Positions 8,572 through 16,421 are shown, counted from the stretch's first letter. The stretch: DNA of 64,000 bases from Shewanella sp. Isolate11 (GCF_022398315.1 NZ_JAKEVF010000001.1:848644-912643), one strand, 5' to 3'. Numbers and translations are program-made. Notes: generated from the sequence alone by a model not told the origin.

Positions 8572-8898
8572 ATGAGTTTATCTGAAATCACTTTCTTTGA
8601 ACGATTTGAAGCCGATATTTTATCGGGAAAGAAAACCATCACCATTCGAGATGCTACAGAAAAAGAGCTTGAGCCTGGGAGCATTGTTCAGCTGTCGACT
8701 TTTGAAGACGGACGTTGGTTTGCTGCGATAAAAGTCATCTCTGTCGTGCCGGTTAGGTATGGAGAGTTAACTACATATCATGCCAAGCAAGAAAACATAA
8801 CATTGGCTGAGTTAAAACTTATTATTGGCGATATTTATCCCAATGTAGATCAGCTTTATGTGATTACTTTTGAATTAGTCGTTGATGGGAAAGCATAA
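8572..8898 (+). CDS. yqfB: ASCH-domain N4-acetylcytidine amidohydrolase YqfB
   Basis: A 108-residue cytoplasmic ASCH-domain protein that aligns along its length with E. coli YqfB ([23 protein letters not shown] there, EITFFERFEADILSGKKTITIRD here; later HAEQENMTLTELK against HAKQENITLAELK). YqfB hydrolyses N4-acetylcytidine to cytidine; the catalytic Lys and Thr in GKKTIT and the Glu in AKQEN are all kept. The frame can be extended to TTG 8548, but ATG 8572 matches the family start. Monocistronic. Confidence 0.88.
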   Translation: MSLSEITFFERFEADILSGKKTITIRDATEKELEPGSIVQLSTFEDGRWFAAIKVISVVPVRYGELTTYHAKQENITLAELKLIIGDIYPNVDQLYVITFELVVDGKA

Positions 8899-9057
8899 AA
8901 AAAGCGACCTAAATTAGGTCGCCTAAAGTTCCAAATTGGAAGCTTGTGATAGCTGCGCTAAAAACTATCTAAAAGGGAATGATGATGAACTATGAAAGCA
9001 TTAATGATTAATTGAACTCTTGCAGGGAATAACAATTAATCACTGTAAATTCTGTTC
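8897..9057 (-). ncRNA. Candidate sigma-E-dependent small RNA A (sRNA family copy 1 of 4)
   Basis: A transcript of about 160 nt is predicted on the minus strand in the 444-bp gap between yqfB and the M1 aminopeptidase gene. Its promoter is at 9064-9090. The 3' end is a Rho-independent terminator: GCGACCTAA / TTAGGTCGC (8904-8922) followed on the minus strand by T7. Inside, GATAG / CTATC closes a loop carrying TTTTTAGCGC, and upstream of it is a pyrimidine-rich arm reading GUUCAUCAUCAUUCCC. The same order of elements recurs in three copies near 11.5-12.1 kb. No protein on either strand explains it. Confidence 0.7.
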
Positions 9058-9063
9058 ATATAT

Positions 9064-9090
9064 TCAGAGTGCTTAGATTCAGATTAGTTC
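9064..9090 (-). promoter_or_regulatory. Sigma-E type promoter of sRNA A
   Basis: On the minus strand GAACTA (9090-9085), exactly 16 bp, then TCTGA (9068-9064). This matches the RpoE consensus (GGAACTT, 16, TCTGA). All four sRNA copies share the 16-bp spacing. Confidence 0.75.
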
Positions 9091-9342
9091 AGAAATAATT
9101 TAAAATTTTTGCATTAATAAAAGTTAACCTTGTGTTTAAGCAGCTAAAATAGCCTCACTATAGTAGGCCAATCTCAATGACAACCTCTTTGCCTAGAGCT
9201 AAAATGCACTATTGCTGTTTTCGGCTATGGATGGCTGCAACAAGTGGCTGTAACAAATTACGGTAATAAATACCTGCTGCAAATCTGAGTAATAACAGCC
9301 GATAATCAAAACTAATAAAAATCAATCACGAAAGGAAAGCCA

Positions 9343-11139
9343 GTGTTAGAGCAATGGGATAATAATCATGACTACCATTCGTTTGCCAATGTAGAGCAAA
9401 TTCAAGTATCACATTTAACCCTTGAGCTTGAGGTGGATTTTGAGCAAAAGCGGCTAACGGGCTGTGCACGCTTAGATTTAAACTATGTCGATTCCAGCTG
9501 TCGTAACTTGTATTTAGATAGTCGAGATTTGCTTATTGAAAAAGTATCTGATCAAGATGGCAAACTATTGTGTTTTAGTTTTGATCAACAAGATTCGATT
9601 CGCGGTCAACGATTGGCTATCACATTGCAATCTGCAACGTCGCATGTGCAGATTGATTATCAGACCAGTCCCAAAGCTCAAGGCTTACAATGGTTAACTC
9701 CTGCACAAACCAGTGGTAAAAAGCAGCCTTTCCTGTTTAGCCAGTCTCAACCGATCAATGCCCGTAGCTGGATCCCTTTGCAAGATACTCCTAAAGCCAG
9801 AATCACCTTTGACGCCAAAGTTACAGCACCAATAGGTATGCGTGCGGTGATGAGTGCGATGAATGATCCTCAAGCCGCTTTAAATGGCTGTTTTAGTTTT
9901 ACCATGGAAAAGCCGATGCCAACGCATCTGATGGCGATTGCGGTAGGCGCTCTAGATTTTGGTGCATTAGGTGACCGTACCGGCGTGTATGCCGAGCCGG
10001 AAGTGTTACAGGCAGCAGTTTGTGAGTTTGAAGATACCGAGCAGATGGTGGAGATTGCCGAGTCGTTACTCGGGCCTTATCAGTGGGGACGTTACGATAT
10101 GTTAGTACTGCCACCGAGCTTTCCATTTGGTGGTATGGAAAATCCGTGCTTGGCCTTTATGACACCAACATTAATTGCTGGTGATAAGAGTCTGGTATCC
10201 ACAGTTGCTCACGAATTAGCCCATTCTTGGACGGGCAATTTAGTCAGTAATGCGACTTGGCGCGATTTATGGCTAAACGAAGGCTTTACCACATATTTTA
10301 CCAATCGCATCGTCGAAGCTGTTTATGGTAAAGAGCTAGCTCAGCTTGAAGTGGTGTTAGAGTATGGTCGCTTACAGCAAGAACTGTCTACTTTGCCATT
10401 AGAAACGCAAACCTTACCGGCAAATGTACAACAAGGGGATCCAAATGATGCGTTTAATCGTTTTACTTACGATAAAGCATCGATGTTTGTCCATGAGCTG
10501 GAAAAGCGTCTTGGACGCAATGAGTTTGACCGTTTCTTGTTTACTTATGTGAATCATTTTGCCTTTAAAGCCATAACCACAGAAACTTTTGTCGATTACG
10601 CTAAGCGGACGTTACTGGTTGAGCATAAAGACAAGATCAGCGAGCAAGAGCTGTTAGAGTGGGTTTATGCCACTGGCATGCCCAGTTGGTTTGTTGCACC
10701 GACCTCAGACAGTCTAGATAAAGTCGATAGCTTGTTGAAGCATTGGCAAGCGACTGGTGAAATAGACAAGCAGGGTACCGAGAGCTGGCGCGTACATCAT
10801 TGGCAATACTTCTTGGCCAGTTTGCCACAAATACTCACTCATCAGCAGTTGCAGCAGCTAGACAGTCAATTTGATTTTAGTCATTCGACTAATGCTGAAA
10901 TCGCCTGTGACTGGTTTAAAGTAACCATTCGTAATCATTATGATGCAGTGTTGCCGTTAGTCGAATCCTACTTGAGCCGCATAGGTAGAGCCAAGTTTGT
11001 CCGGCCTCTATATGCGGCGCTTCAAGTGGCGGGCTATAAAACGGATATTAAGGCTGTCTATCGTCAAGCTCGCGCTGGCTATCACCCTTCATTAGCCGTG
11101 CAGTTAGATAAACAATTAAGTGACTTTTTAACTGATTAA
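9343..11139 (+). CDS. M1 family aminopeptidase, leukotriene A4 hydrolase-like
   Basis: A 598-residue zinc aminopeptidase starting at GTG 9343 behind AAAGGAAA. Domains: N-terminal beta-saddle (1-190), thermolysin-like catalytic domain with exopeptidase motif GGMEN (263-267) and zinc motif HELAH (290-294) with the third ligand Glu about 19 residues on (LWLNEGFTTYF), then the helical leukotriene-A4-hydrolase C-terminal domain. This layout, about 600 residues with no ERAP-like C-terminal barrel, is that of LTA4H-like bacterial enzymes such as the Colwellia cold-active aminopeptidase. No signal peptide, so cytoplasmic. It releases N-terminal amino acids from peptides. Monocistronic, terminator at 11161. 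Confidence 0.92.
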   Translation: MLEQWDNNHDYHSFANVEQIQVSHLTLELEVDFEQKRLTGCARLDLNYVDSSCRNLYLDSRDLLIEKVSDQDGKLLCFSFDQQDSIRGQRLAITLQSATSHVQIDYQTSPKAQGLQWLTPAQTSGKKQPFLFSQSQPINARSWIPLQDTPKARITFDAKVTAPIGMRAVMSAMNDPQAALNGCFSFTMEKPMPTHLMAIAVGALDFGALGDRTGVYAEPEVLQAAVCEFEDTEQMVEIAESLLGPYQWGRYDMLVLPPSFPFGGMENPCLAFMTPTLIAGDKSLVSTVAHELAHSWTGNLVSNATWRDLWLNEGFTTYFTNRIVEAVYGKELAQLEVVLEYGRLQQELSTLPLETQTLPANVQQGDPNDAFNRFTYDKASMFVHELEKRLGRNEFDRFLFTYVNHFAFKAITTETFVDYAKRTLLVEHKDKISEQELLEWVYATGMPSWFVAPTSDSLDKVDSLLKHWQATGEIDKQGTESWRVHHWQYFLASLPQILTHQQLQQLDSQFDFSHSTNAEIACDWFKVTIRNHYDAVLPLVESYLSRIGRAKFVRPLYAALQVAGYKTDIKAVYRQARAGYHPSLAVQLDKQLSDFLTD

Positions 11140-11160
11140 ATCGATTTCAGTTTGATTAAC

Positions 11161-11185
11161 AGCGGCTCTAGTGGCCGCTTTTTTA
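11161..11185 (+). terminator. Rho-independent terminator of the M1 aminopeptidase gene
   Basis: The stem AGCGGC / GCCGCT with a loop of seven nucleotides is followed by T6. Confidence 0.8.
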
Positions 11186-11208
11186 TAGTCTGCCTTTTAT
11201 ACCGATTG

Positions 11209-11387
11209 TTATACCAATCAAAGTAAATTAGTGATCAGCCCGCTTTATAAAAGAATGGGCGCAGGGAAAATTGTCGATAACAAGGCGTAAATTACAGTAA
11301 CTAGTTATTCTAATACAAAATTTACAACATGGTTATCGGCGGTTTTAACTAGCAGGAATGATCAGATAATTACTGCGATTGGTATTA
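11209..11387. mobile_element. MITE-like element, copy 1
   Basis: A 173-bp core (11212-11384) ends in inverted TACCAATC / GATTGGTA and is flanked by TTA on both sides, a possible 3-bp target duplication. It has no coding capacity. The reverse complement of almost the whole element recurs at 44017-44196, with roughly 90% identity by eye. Shared internal words include GATCAGCCCGCTTTATAAAA and GGCGTAAATT. Confidence 0.85.
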
Positions 11388-11452
11388 TTAGCTGATCGTG
11401 GGCTAATGGATTAGCAGGGGCTGCTATTTCTAAAAACTAGATTTGAGAAGGC

Positions 11453-11592
11453 AAAAAAAATGGCAACCAAAGGTTGCCATAAACAAAGTATTTGCGAGTC
11501 ATCTGTCCAAGTGCGCTAGCGTTGGTTGATGCTCTTGGGACCAGTCGGTCACCAAAGGGAGGTTATGAACAAAAATGATGAAAAATCTGTTA
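11453..11592 (-). ncRNA. Candidate sigma-E-dependent small RNA B (copy 2 of 4)
   Basis: About 140 nt on the minus strand. The promoter is at 11600-11626. The terminator hairpin TGGCAACC / GGTTGCCA (11461-11479) is followed by T8 on the minus strand. The body holds a CCAAG / CTTGG hairpin whose loop contains CGCTAGCGCA, and a 5' single-stranded arm reading UUCAUAACCUCCC that can pair with Shine-Dalgarno sequences. It is about 80% identical to copy C, 300 bp away, so the two arose by duplication. Confidence 0.75.
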
Positions 11593-11599
11593 CCTAATA

Positions 11600-11626
11600 T
11601 CAGAGTGGAAAAAATAATCTTAGTTC
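11600..11626 (-). promoter_or_regulatory. Sigma-E type promoter of sRNA B
   Basis: On the minus strand GAACTA (11626-11621), 16 bp, TCTGA (11604-11600), extended as TCTGATATTA. Confidence 0.75.
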
Positions 11627-11753
11627 CCGTCAGTGATGAAAAAATTTCGATTGATTATGAATTCACTAGTTTTCTCTACCCAAGCCTAAACTTTTGATCT
11701 GTTATTGCCATTAGTATTAAGGCTTAAATTGTCTTTCTAGATGAAAATTGTTT

Positions 11754-11893
11754 AAAAAAAATGGCAACCCAAGGTTGCCATAACGAAGTATTTACGAGTC
11801 ATCTGGCCAAGTGCGCTAGCGGTGGCGATGCTCTTGGGACTTAAACTGTCACCAAAGGGAGGAGAATGAACAAAAATGATGAAAAATCTGTTA
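11754..11893 (-). ncRNA. Candidate sigma-E-dependent small RNA C (copy 3 of 4)
   Basis: Near-duplicate of copy B. The minus-strand terminator TGGCAACC / GGTTGCCA (11762-11780) is followed by a T-run. The central hairpin CCAAG / CTTGG again exposes CGCTAGCGCA, and the 5' arm reads UUCAUUCUCCUCCC. The promoter is at 11901-11927. Conservation between B and C spans promoter, arm, hairpin and terminator, while the DNA between them is unrelated. Confidence 0.75.
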
Positions 11894-11900
11894 CATATTA

Positions 11901-11927
11901 TCAGAGTGATAAAATATAAATTAGTTC
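11901..11927 (-). promoter_or_regulatory. Sigma-E type promoter of sRNA C
   Basis: On the minus strand GAACTA (11927-11922), 16 bp, TCTGA (11905-11901), extended as TCTGATAATA. This is the closest of the four to the RpoE -10 consensus. Confidence 0.78.
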
Positions 11928-12016
11928 ACTGCAGGATGAGATTTTTTTGATTTATTTTGCATTTTCTTTCGATGTTAATATTAAGTGGTTGTTTTTTTTA
12001 TTTAAAAACAAACCAT

Positions 12017-12121
12017 AAAAAAAGGCAACCTAGGAGGTTGCCTGTCGATCTATTTAAGATCAAGGGGACTGCGCTAGAAGTCCCAGGGAGAATGATGAAC
12101 ATGAAAACAAACTCTTCGCGT
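12017..12121 (-). ncRNA. Candidate sigma-E-dependent small RNA D (copy 4 of 4)
   Basis: About 105 nt on the minus strand, the shortest copy. The terminator GGCAACC / GGTTGCC (12024-12042) is followed by T7. The central hairpin GGGACT / AGTCCC presents TCTAGCGC in its loop, and the arm reads GUUCAUCAUUCUCCC. The stem sequences differ from those in A, B and C while the loop and arm are kept, which is the pattern expected of a structured RNA under selection. It lies downstream of the glutathione peroxidase gene in the same direction but has its own promoter. Confidence 0.7.
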
Positions 12122-12128
12122 TCAATAA

Positions 12129-12155
12129 TTGGAGTTATTGAATTAAAATAAGTTC
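12129..12155 (-). promoter_or_regulatory. Sigma-E type promoter of sRNA D
   Basis: On the minus strand GAACTT (12155-12150), 16 bp, TCCAA (12133-12129). The -35 is a perfect match to the RpoE core; the -10 fits TCYRA. Confidence 0.65.
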
Positions 12156-12210
12156 AAAAAATGAACAGCTTTATTTTGTTTTTTTGTATCATTCTCGATA
12201 AATGTTTGGA

Positions 12211-12705
12211 TTAATTAACTAAAGCTTTTATTTTTTGTTCCAAAGATTCTGGTGTCGTTGTTGGAGCAAAGCGTTCTAATACTTGGCCTTCGGCGCTGAC
12301 TAAGAACTTGGTGAAATTCCACTTAATGGATTCACTACCTAATAATCCCTTAGCTTGTTTTTTTAAAAACTTGTATAAGGGATCTGCTTTATCACCATTG
12401 ACTTCGATTTTGGCGAAAAGTGGGAAATTAACCCCAAAGTTAAGTTCGCAGAATTGGCTAATTTCTGCTTCATCAGCTTGTTCTTGCTTGCCAAATTGGT
12501 TGCAAGGAAAACCGAGAACAGCAAACTTATCAGCACCATAAGTATCATAAAGCGCTTGTAGTGCTTTGTACTGTGGAGTGAAGCCACACTTACTTGCGGT
12601 ATTTACTATCAGTAATACCTTACCTTTAAAATCACTCATTGAACGGCTAGTGCCGTCGATGTTGGTGACGGAATAATCATAGATAGAGTTTGATTGGCTG
12701 GTCAT
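12211..12705 (-). CDS. Glutathione peroxidase family protein (Cys type)
   Basis: A 164-residue thioredoxin-fold peroxidase. The peroxidatic residue is C40 in VNTASKCGFTPQY, with Cys in place of selenocysteine. FPCNQFGKQE and KWNFTKFLV carry the conserved Gln and Trp/Asn of the active site, and the second Cys in FPCNQF suggests thioredoxin-dependent turnover as in E. coli BtuE. It reduces organic hydroperoxides and H2O2 in the cytoplasm. The start follows AGGAG at a good distance. A perfect palindrome at 12742-12769, typical of OhrR operators, lies just upstream. Confidence 0.92.
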   Translation of the reverse strand: MTSQSNSIYDYSVTNIDGTSRSMSDFKGKVLLIVNTASKCGFTPQYKALQALYDTYGADKFAVLGFPCNQFGKQEQADEAEISQFCELNFGVNFPLFAKIEVNGDKADPLYKFLKKQAKGLLGSESIKWNFTKFLVSAEGQVLERFAPTTTPESLEQKIKALVN

Positions 12706-12741
12706 GGTGTTCTCCTATATTGAATATCATTAGTCTAGTGT

Positions 12742-12769
12742 AAAATTAAATTGTGTGCAATTTAATTTT
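12742..12769. promoter_or_regulatory. OhrR-like operator of the glutathione peroxidase gene
   Basis: AAAATTAAATTG and CAATTTAATTTT form perfect 12-bp arms around a 4-bp centre (TGTG), 37 bp before the start codon at 12705. AT-rich palindromes built on AATT...CAATTTAATT are the known binding sites of OhrR, the MarR-family organic-peroxide sensor. Confidence 0.65.
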
Positions 12770-12974
12770 GTCTAAATTACAGTAATTAAGCAGTCTTAAG
12801 GAGGACATCTTTGATGATTCAGTTATTATTTTCTGATTTTTATAGATAAAAATTAAATAAGATGGCTAAAGGGGTTACTGGGGAGCCAAGCTATAAAACC
12901 AAAGTTTAGTGCCCATAGTTAAGAGATTGAGTTTGAAATCACAGTTAAAAACTAAGCTTTGAAACCAGAGTAAA

Positions 12975-13002
12975 ACGAAACCAAGCGCAGAGGCTTGGTT
13001 TA
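12975..13002 (-). terminator. Possible terminator downstream of the small acidic-basic protein gene
   Basis: The stem AACCAAG / CTTGGTT is followed on the minus strand by the T-rich TTTCGTTTT. It is about 85 bp past the stop of the 13085-13297 gene. The remainder of the gap 12770-13084 shows nothing I can name. Confidence 0.4.
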
Positions 13003-13084
13003 TAGCGATATAAGCTTTGTTCAGCCCAGCCAGAAGTGGTTACTACTTAGCTGTTTGTGCCTGCGTCTATCGAATAACTAGCGC

Positions 13085-13297
13085 CTAACGCCAGCGGGAT
13101 TCACGATAGCTTCTATCTGTACTGTTATCTTCTTGCTGTTGATATTGACGGCGACGATCACGAGTGCGTTTAGATTTCAAACAGGCTTGGTCATCTTGTT
13201 GCCACAAGGGGACATCTTCGTCTGATATTTCATGATGACTGATGTCATTTTCGCCCAATTCGAATTCATTAATTTCTGAATGATCAATATACGACAT
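13085..13297 (-). CDS. Small hypothetical protein, acidic N-terminus and basic C-terminus
   Basis: A 70-residue protein from ATG 13297, preceded by AGAGG at 6-bp spacing; the longer frame adds ten residues without a ribosome site. The first 35 residues are acidic (DHSEINEFELGENDISHHEISDED), the last 35 strongly basic and Gln/Arg rich (CLKSKRTRDRRRQYQQQ...YRESRWR). No signal or membrane segment, one Cys. Such a charge split suggests binding to nucleic acid or a partner protein. I do not recognise the family. Confidence 0.6.
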   Translation of the reverse strand: MSYIDHSEINEFELGENDISHHEISDEDVPLWQQDDQACLKSKRTRDRRRQYQQQEDNSTDRSYRESRWR

Positions 13298-13411
13298 TAA
13301 ATACCTCTGCATTGTCAGTTTTAGCACGTCATAGCGGCTAACCGCATCCTAAGAGGATAAAGTGACAATGCAGTGACAGTTTTTGGGCATTATGATGAAG
13401 GCCAAGTGAAG

Positions 13412-14806
13412 CTAATTTTTAATCATCCGAGCGACAAACATACCATCGCTATCGGCTTGATAGGGAAGGACAGTTAACATCTCCACTTGCACTTGAGTAA
13501 ACGGGTGGGTCACGGTTTCAATTTGGAACTGAGGATGTTGGGCTAAAAATGCTTCGACGACAGCTTCGTTTTCCTGCGGGCTTATGGAGCAAGTGGCGTA
13601 CACAAGATGACCGCCAACTTTTACCGCTTTGGAGGCGCGAGTTAAAATATCCAACTGCAGACTCGCTTTATCAGTAATTGCTGATTCATCATCTAACCAG
13701 CGCATATCGGGATTACGTCGCCAAGTGCCGGTACAGCTACAAGGAGCATCGACCAACACACCATCGAAATGACTTTCTGGTACTGGTAGCTCGTCGGTTT
13801 GCCAAGGTGAGAGGCTGATATTGTTGAATCCGGCGCGCAGTGCTCTTTTCTCTAGTTCGGCTAAAGGTTTACGGCGAATATCTGAGGCGACTAGGGTTCC
13901 TGTACTAGAAGCGTCTTGTTGTAACATCAAGGAGCGCAGCTGTAGGCTTTTTCCGCCAGCGCCACTGCAACAATCCCACCAATTATCATCAGGCTTAGGA
14001 GCACAAATATTACCGATAACCTGAGAGCCGAGATCTTGGATCTCAACTTTACCATCACGATAAATAGATAAGCCATTGAGATTAATGCTCTTATGGCCTA
14101 AGTTGATGCTATCGGTAAAATAGTGACTAGCCTGAGCTTGGATATCGGCAGCGCTGAGTTTAGCGATTGCTTCGTTAAATGAAATACCCTGTAAACGTCC
14201 CCAGATAGGGGGGCGAGAGCACAAAGACTCGACTAAAGCATCTTGCTCTTGGTGAGATAACTTGGGGGCATGAGACCAAAACCAAGCGGGTAATAAACGC
14301 TTAATGGCAAAATCAAGCTTGGGGAAACCCTGTTGCAACCAGTGTTGTTTGGCGACCAGTTGTGGCTCAACGTCTATTGATATTATCGACTCTAATTCTG
14401 GTCGGCCAGCAAACTGTTGCCAAGCCAAGTTGATATCTTGCCAAGTGTGCTGTTCAAGTTTTGCAGTGATAACCAAGGAGGTAAACCAGCTGCTGCTAAG
14501 GTCATACTGGTCGTTAAATTGCAGTAACCAGCCATACCAACGAAATAATGCAAACAAGGTTTCGCGTATGACACGTCGGTCCTTCGAACCGTGCTTTTTA
14601 TGGGCTCGAAAATACTCGGCAATGATACGATCGGCTGGTAGTTTGCTTTGCAGCACTTGATTGAACAGTTGGCAAATAGTAATGCTATAGCTTAATGCGC
14701 GCTTTTGGGCTGGGGTGTTCGCATCAAGATTTTGATGCAGTTGTTGTATTTGCTCCTCAATCTCGCTAGCTGAAGATGTAAATGAAGATGTGTTGGAGTC
14801 GCCCAT
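13412..14806 (-). CDS. RsmB/NOP family RNA (cytosine-C5) methyltransferase
   Basis: A 464-residue SAM-dependent m5C methylase. The Rossmann core is C-terminal: motif I DCCSGAGGKSLQL, motif IV VDAPCSCTGTWRRNPD with the Cys that assists product release, and motif VI YATCSISPQENE with the catalytic Cys. The N-terminal half is helical and related to the NusB-like part of RsmB but diverged, so the substrate (16S rRNA C967 as in RsmB, or another RNA) cannot be fixed. Acts in the cytoplasm. The start at 14806 has no clear Shine-Dalgarno sequence. Divergent from the MarR-type gene. Confidence 0.85.
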   Translation of the reverse strand: MGDSNTSSFTSSASEIEEQIQQLHQNLDANTPAQKRALSYSITICQLFNQVLQSKLPADRIIAEYFRAHKKHGSKDRRVIRETLFALFRWYGWLLQFNDQYDLSSSWFTSLVITAKLEQHTWQDINLAWQQFAGRPELESIISIDVEPQLVAKQHWLQQGFPKLDFAIKRLLPAWFWSHAPKLSHQEQDALVESLCSRPPIWGRLQGISFNEAIAKLSAADIQAQASHYFTDSINLGHKSINLNGLSIYRDGKVEIQDLGSQVIGNICAPKPDDNWWDCCSGAGGKSLQLRSLMLQQDASSTGTLVASDIRRKPLAELEKRALRAGFNNISLSPWQTDELPVPESHFDGVLVDAPCSCTGTWRRNPDMRWLDDESAITDKASLQLDILTRASKAVKVGGHLVYATCSISPQENEAVVEAFLAQHPQFQIETVTHPFTQVQVEMLTVLPYQADSDGMFVARMIKN

Positions 14807-15017
14807 GAAAATATGCCTAGCCGAATTGGGTGTAATGAGCGCAAGTTTACCAGAAGTGTTTGCACCATGGCGACGAGATTGTCACTAGCTACAATTAAAT
14901 GCAGGTATTAGCCGTTTAAAAGATAATCATACTCTCTTTACCCTAACTATTTTATTATTCGGGACATGTGTTTAGAGACTATTTCTGTTATGGTGCGGCT
15001 GAAATGAGAGGGGAGTT

Positions 15018-15497
15018 ATGGAAAAGTACGAACAACTATTAATTTCACTGCGCCGAGTGATCCGAGCTATCGATATACATTCTCGGCAACTCAATAAACA
15101 GTCGGGGTTAACTGGGCCTCAATTGATGGTAATGCAAACCATCTCCCAGCTGGATCGGCCGTTGGCGAAAGATATTGCACAAGAGGTGGCTTTGAGTCCA
15201 GCGACCGTTGCTACCATTATTGATCGCCTCGAAGCGAGAGAGCTGGTGGTGCGGACTCGTAGTCAGTCAGATAAGCGTAAATGGCATTTGTCTCTGAGCG
15301 AGGCGGGGATTGCCATTTTGAGTGCTGCGCCTAAGCCACTACAAGATCACTTTATTAAACGTTATCAAAACCTTGAAGAGTGGGAGCAGAGTCAGTTGTT
15401 GTCAGCTGTTGAGCGTATTGCCTCTATGATGGATGCTAATGAAATTGATGCGGCCCCAGTGCTTTTGGTCGGCCATATTCAACCTGAGGATGCATAA
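15018..15497 (+). CDS. MarR family transcriptional regulator
   Basis: A 159-residue winged-helix regulator behind a strong GAGGGGAG site. The MarR fold is seen in QLMVMQTISQLDRPLAKDIAQEVALSPATVATIIDRLEARELVVRTRSQSDKRKWHLSLSEAG (recognition helix and the wing with DKR...HLSLSEAG). No Cys is present, so it is not a thiol peroxide sensor of the OhrR type and is unlikely to be the regulator acting at 12742. It probably binds a small ligand. It is followed 45 bp later by the patatin gene, likely co-transcribed. Confidence 0.9.
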   Translation: MEKYEQLLISLRRVIRAIDIHSRQLNKQSGLTGPQLMVMQTISQLDRPLAKDIAQEVALSPATVATIIDRLEARELVVRTRSQSDKRKWHLSLSEAGIAILSAAPKPLQDHFIKRYQNLEEWEQSQLLSAVERIASMMDANEIDAAPVLLVGHIQPEDA

Positions 15498-15542
15498 ATT
15501 GGGCTCACTTTAATTGTGAGCTAATGCAGGAACCCATGATCC

Positions 15543-16421
15543 ATGACTCAAATTTGTACGCCGGCTAAAACGGCATTAGTGCTCGAAGGCGGTGGGCTTA
15601 GGGCTATATATACTGCTGGTGTATTGGATGCTTTACTCGAAGCAGACATTCATTTTGAGTATCTTGTCGGTGTATCAGCAGGTGCCATTTACCCTGCATC
15701 ATACCTCTCCCGTCAACAAGGACGTAATCTCGAGATCCAGCAAGGCTTCTTGAGTGACAAACGCTATATGGGATTGAAGCATCTCTTGCGTGACGGCAAT
15801 TATGTAAATACCGATTTTACCTATCGCCGCATGGCAAATGAATTAGTGCCTTATGATTTTGATACCTTCGCCAGCAGTGGTAGTGAGTTTAAAGTCGGTG
15901 CGTTTAATTGCCTAAGCGGCGAAACGGACTTTTTTGGTATGAAGGACTTTAGCAACCATCAGCGATTTCTTGATGTATTAATCGCCTCCAGCAGCTTACC
16001 TTTTATTTCTAAACCGACAGTGATCGACACTGTGCCCTATCTCGATGGTGGCATTGGCGCACCCATTCCTTTAGCTCAGGCGAGAAAAGATGGCTATTCG
16101 CGCCAAGTGGTGATTTTGACCCAAGAAAGTGAATACCGAAAATCAGCGTTTAAATTAAAGTGGCTTGCCAAACGGGTTTATCGCCGTTATCCCAAGGTGG
16201 CTAACGCCTTACTCGAACGCCATCAGGTTTATAATCAGGCATTAGTTGATTTAGAGAAAGCCCAAAGCCAAGGCTCGGCATTGGTGTTACAGCCTGTAAC
16301 ACCACTGGGGTTATCCCGATTGGAACGTGATATCAGTAAAGTCTCTGCAGTTTATTATCGTGGTGTGCAAGAGGGCAAAGCGTTTATTCCTAAATTGTTG
16401 GATTTTTTAGCTGGTGAGTAA
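15543..16421 (+). CDS. Patatin-like phospholipase (YjjU/RssA type)
   Basis: A 292-residue cytoplasmic lipid acyl hydrolase. It has the oxyanion loop LEGGGLRAIYTAGV, nucleophile S45 in GVSAGA and the dyad Asp at 168 in YLDGGIG, all canonical for patatins; the overall arrangement resembles E. coli YjjU. No signal peptide. Substrates are probably phospholipids or lysophospholipids, but specificity cannot be read. It shares a transcript with the upstream MarR gene and ends in a terminator whose stem spans the stop codon. Confidence 0.88.
   Translation: MTQICTPAKTALVLEGGGLRAIYTAGVLDALLEADIHFEYLVGVSAGAIYPASYLSRQQGRNLEIQQGFLSDKRYMGLKHLLRDGNYVNTDFTYRRMANELVPYDFDTFASSGSEFKVGAFNCLSGETDFFGMKDFSNHQRFLDVLIASSSLPFISKPTVIDTVPYLDGGIGAPIPLAQARKDGYSRQVVILTQESEYRKSAFKLKWLAKRVYRRYPKVANALLERHQVYNQALVDLEKAQSQGSALVLQPVTPLGLSRLERDISKVSAVYYRGVQEGKAFIPKLLDFLAGE

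Noticed and set aside
11453..11592. Identification of the sRNAs as SdsR/RyeB because of TTTTAGCGCA and CCCAAGAGC words
   Set aside because: The order of the words differs from SdsR, and the promoters are of the sigma-E rather than the sigma-S type. The similarity may be coincidental or a shared Hfq/loop motif.
11569..11610. Mini-ORF MNKNDEKSVT with a good AGGGAGG site on the plus strand, repeated at about 11873 and with variants in the other two sRNA copies
   Set aside because: Terminators and promoters all point to minus-strand transcription. The peptides differ in length and sequence after the first ten residues, are hydrophilic, and the ribosome-site look is explained by the sRNA arm being complementary to such sites.
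11957..12151. 64-codon plus-strand frame
   Set aside because: It runs through the terminator hairpin and body of sRNA D antisense, with mixed composition and no ribosome site before it.
15018..15497. MarR-type gene as OhrR acting on the palindrome at 12742
   Set aside because: The protein has no Cys, which OhrR needs to sense peroxides, and it has its own neighbour gene.
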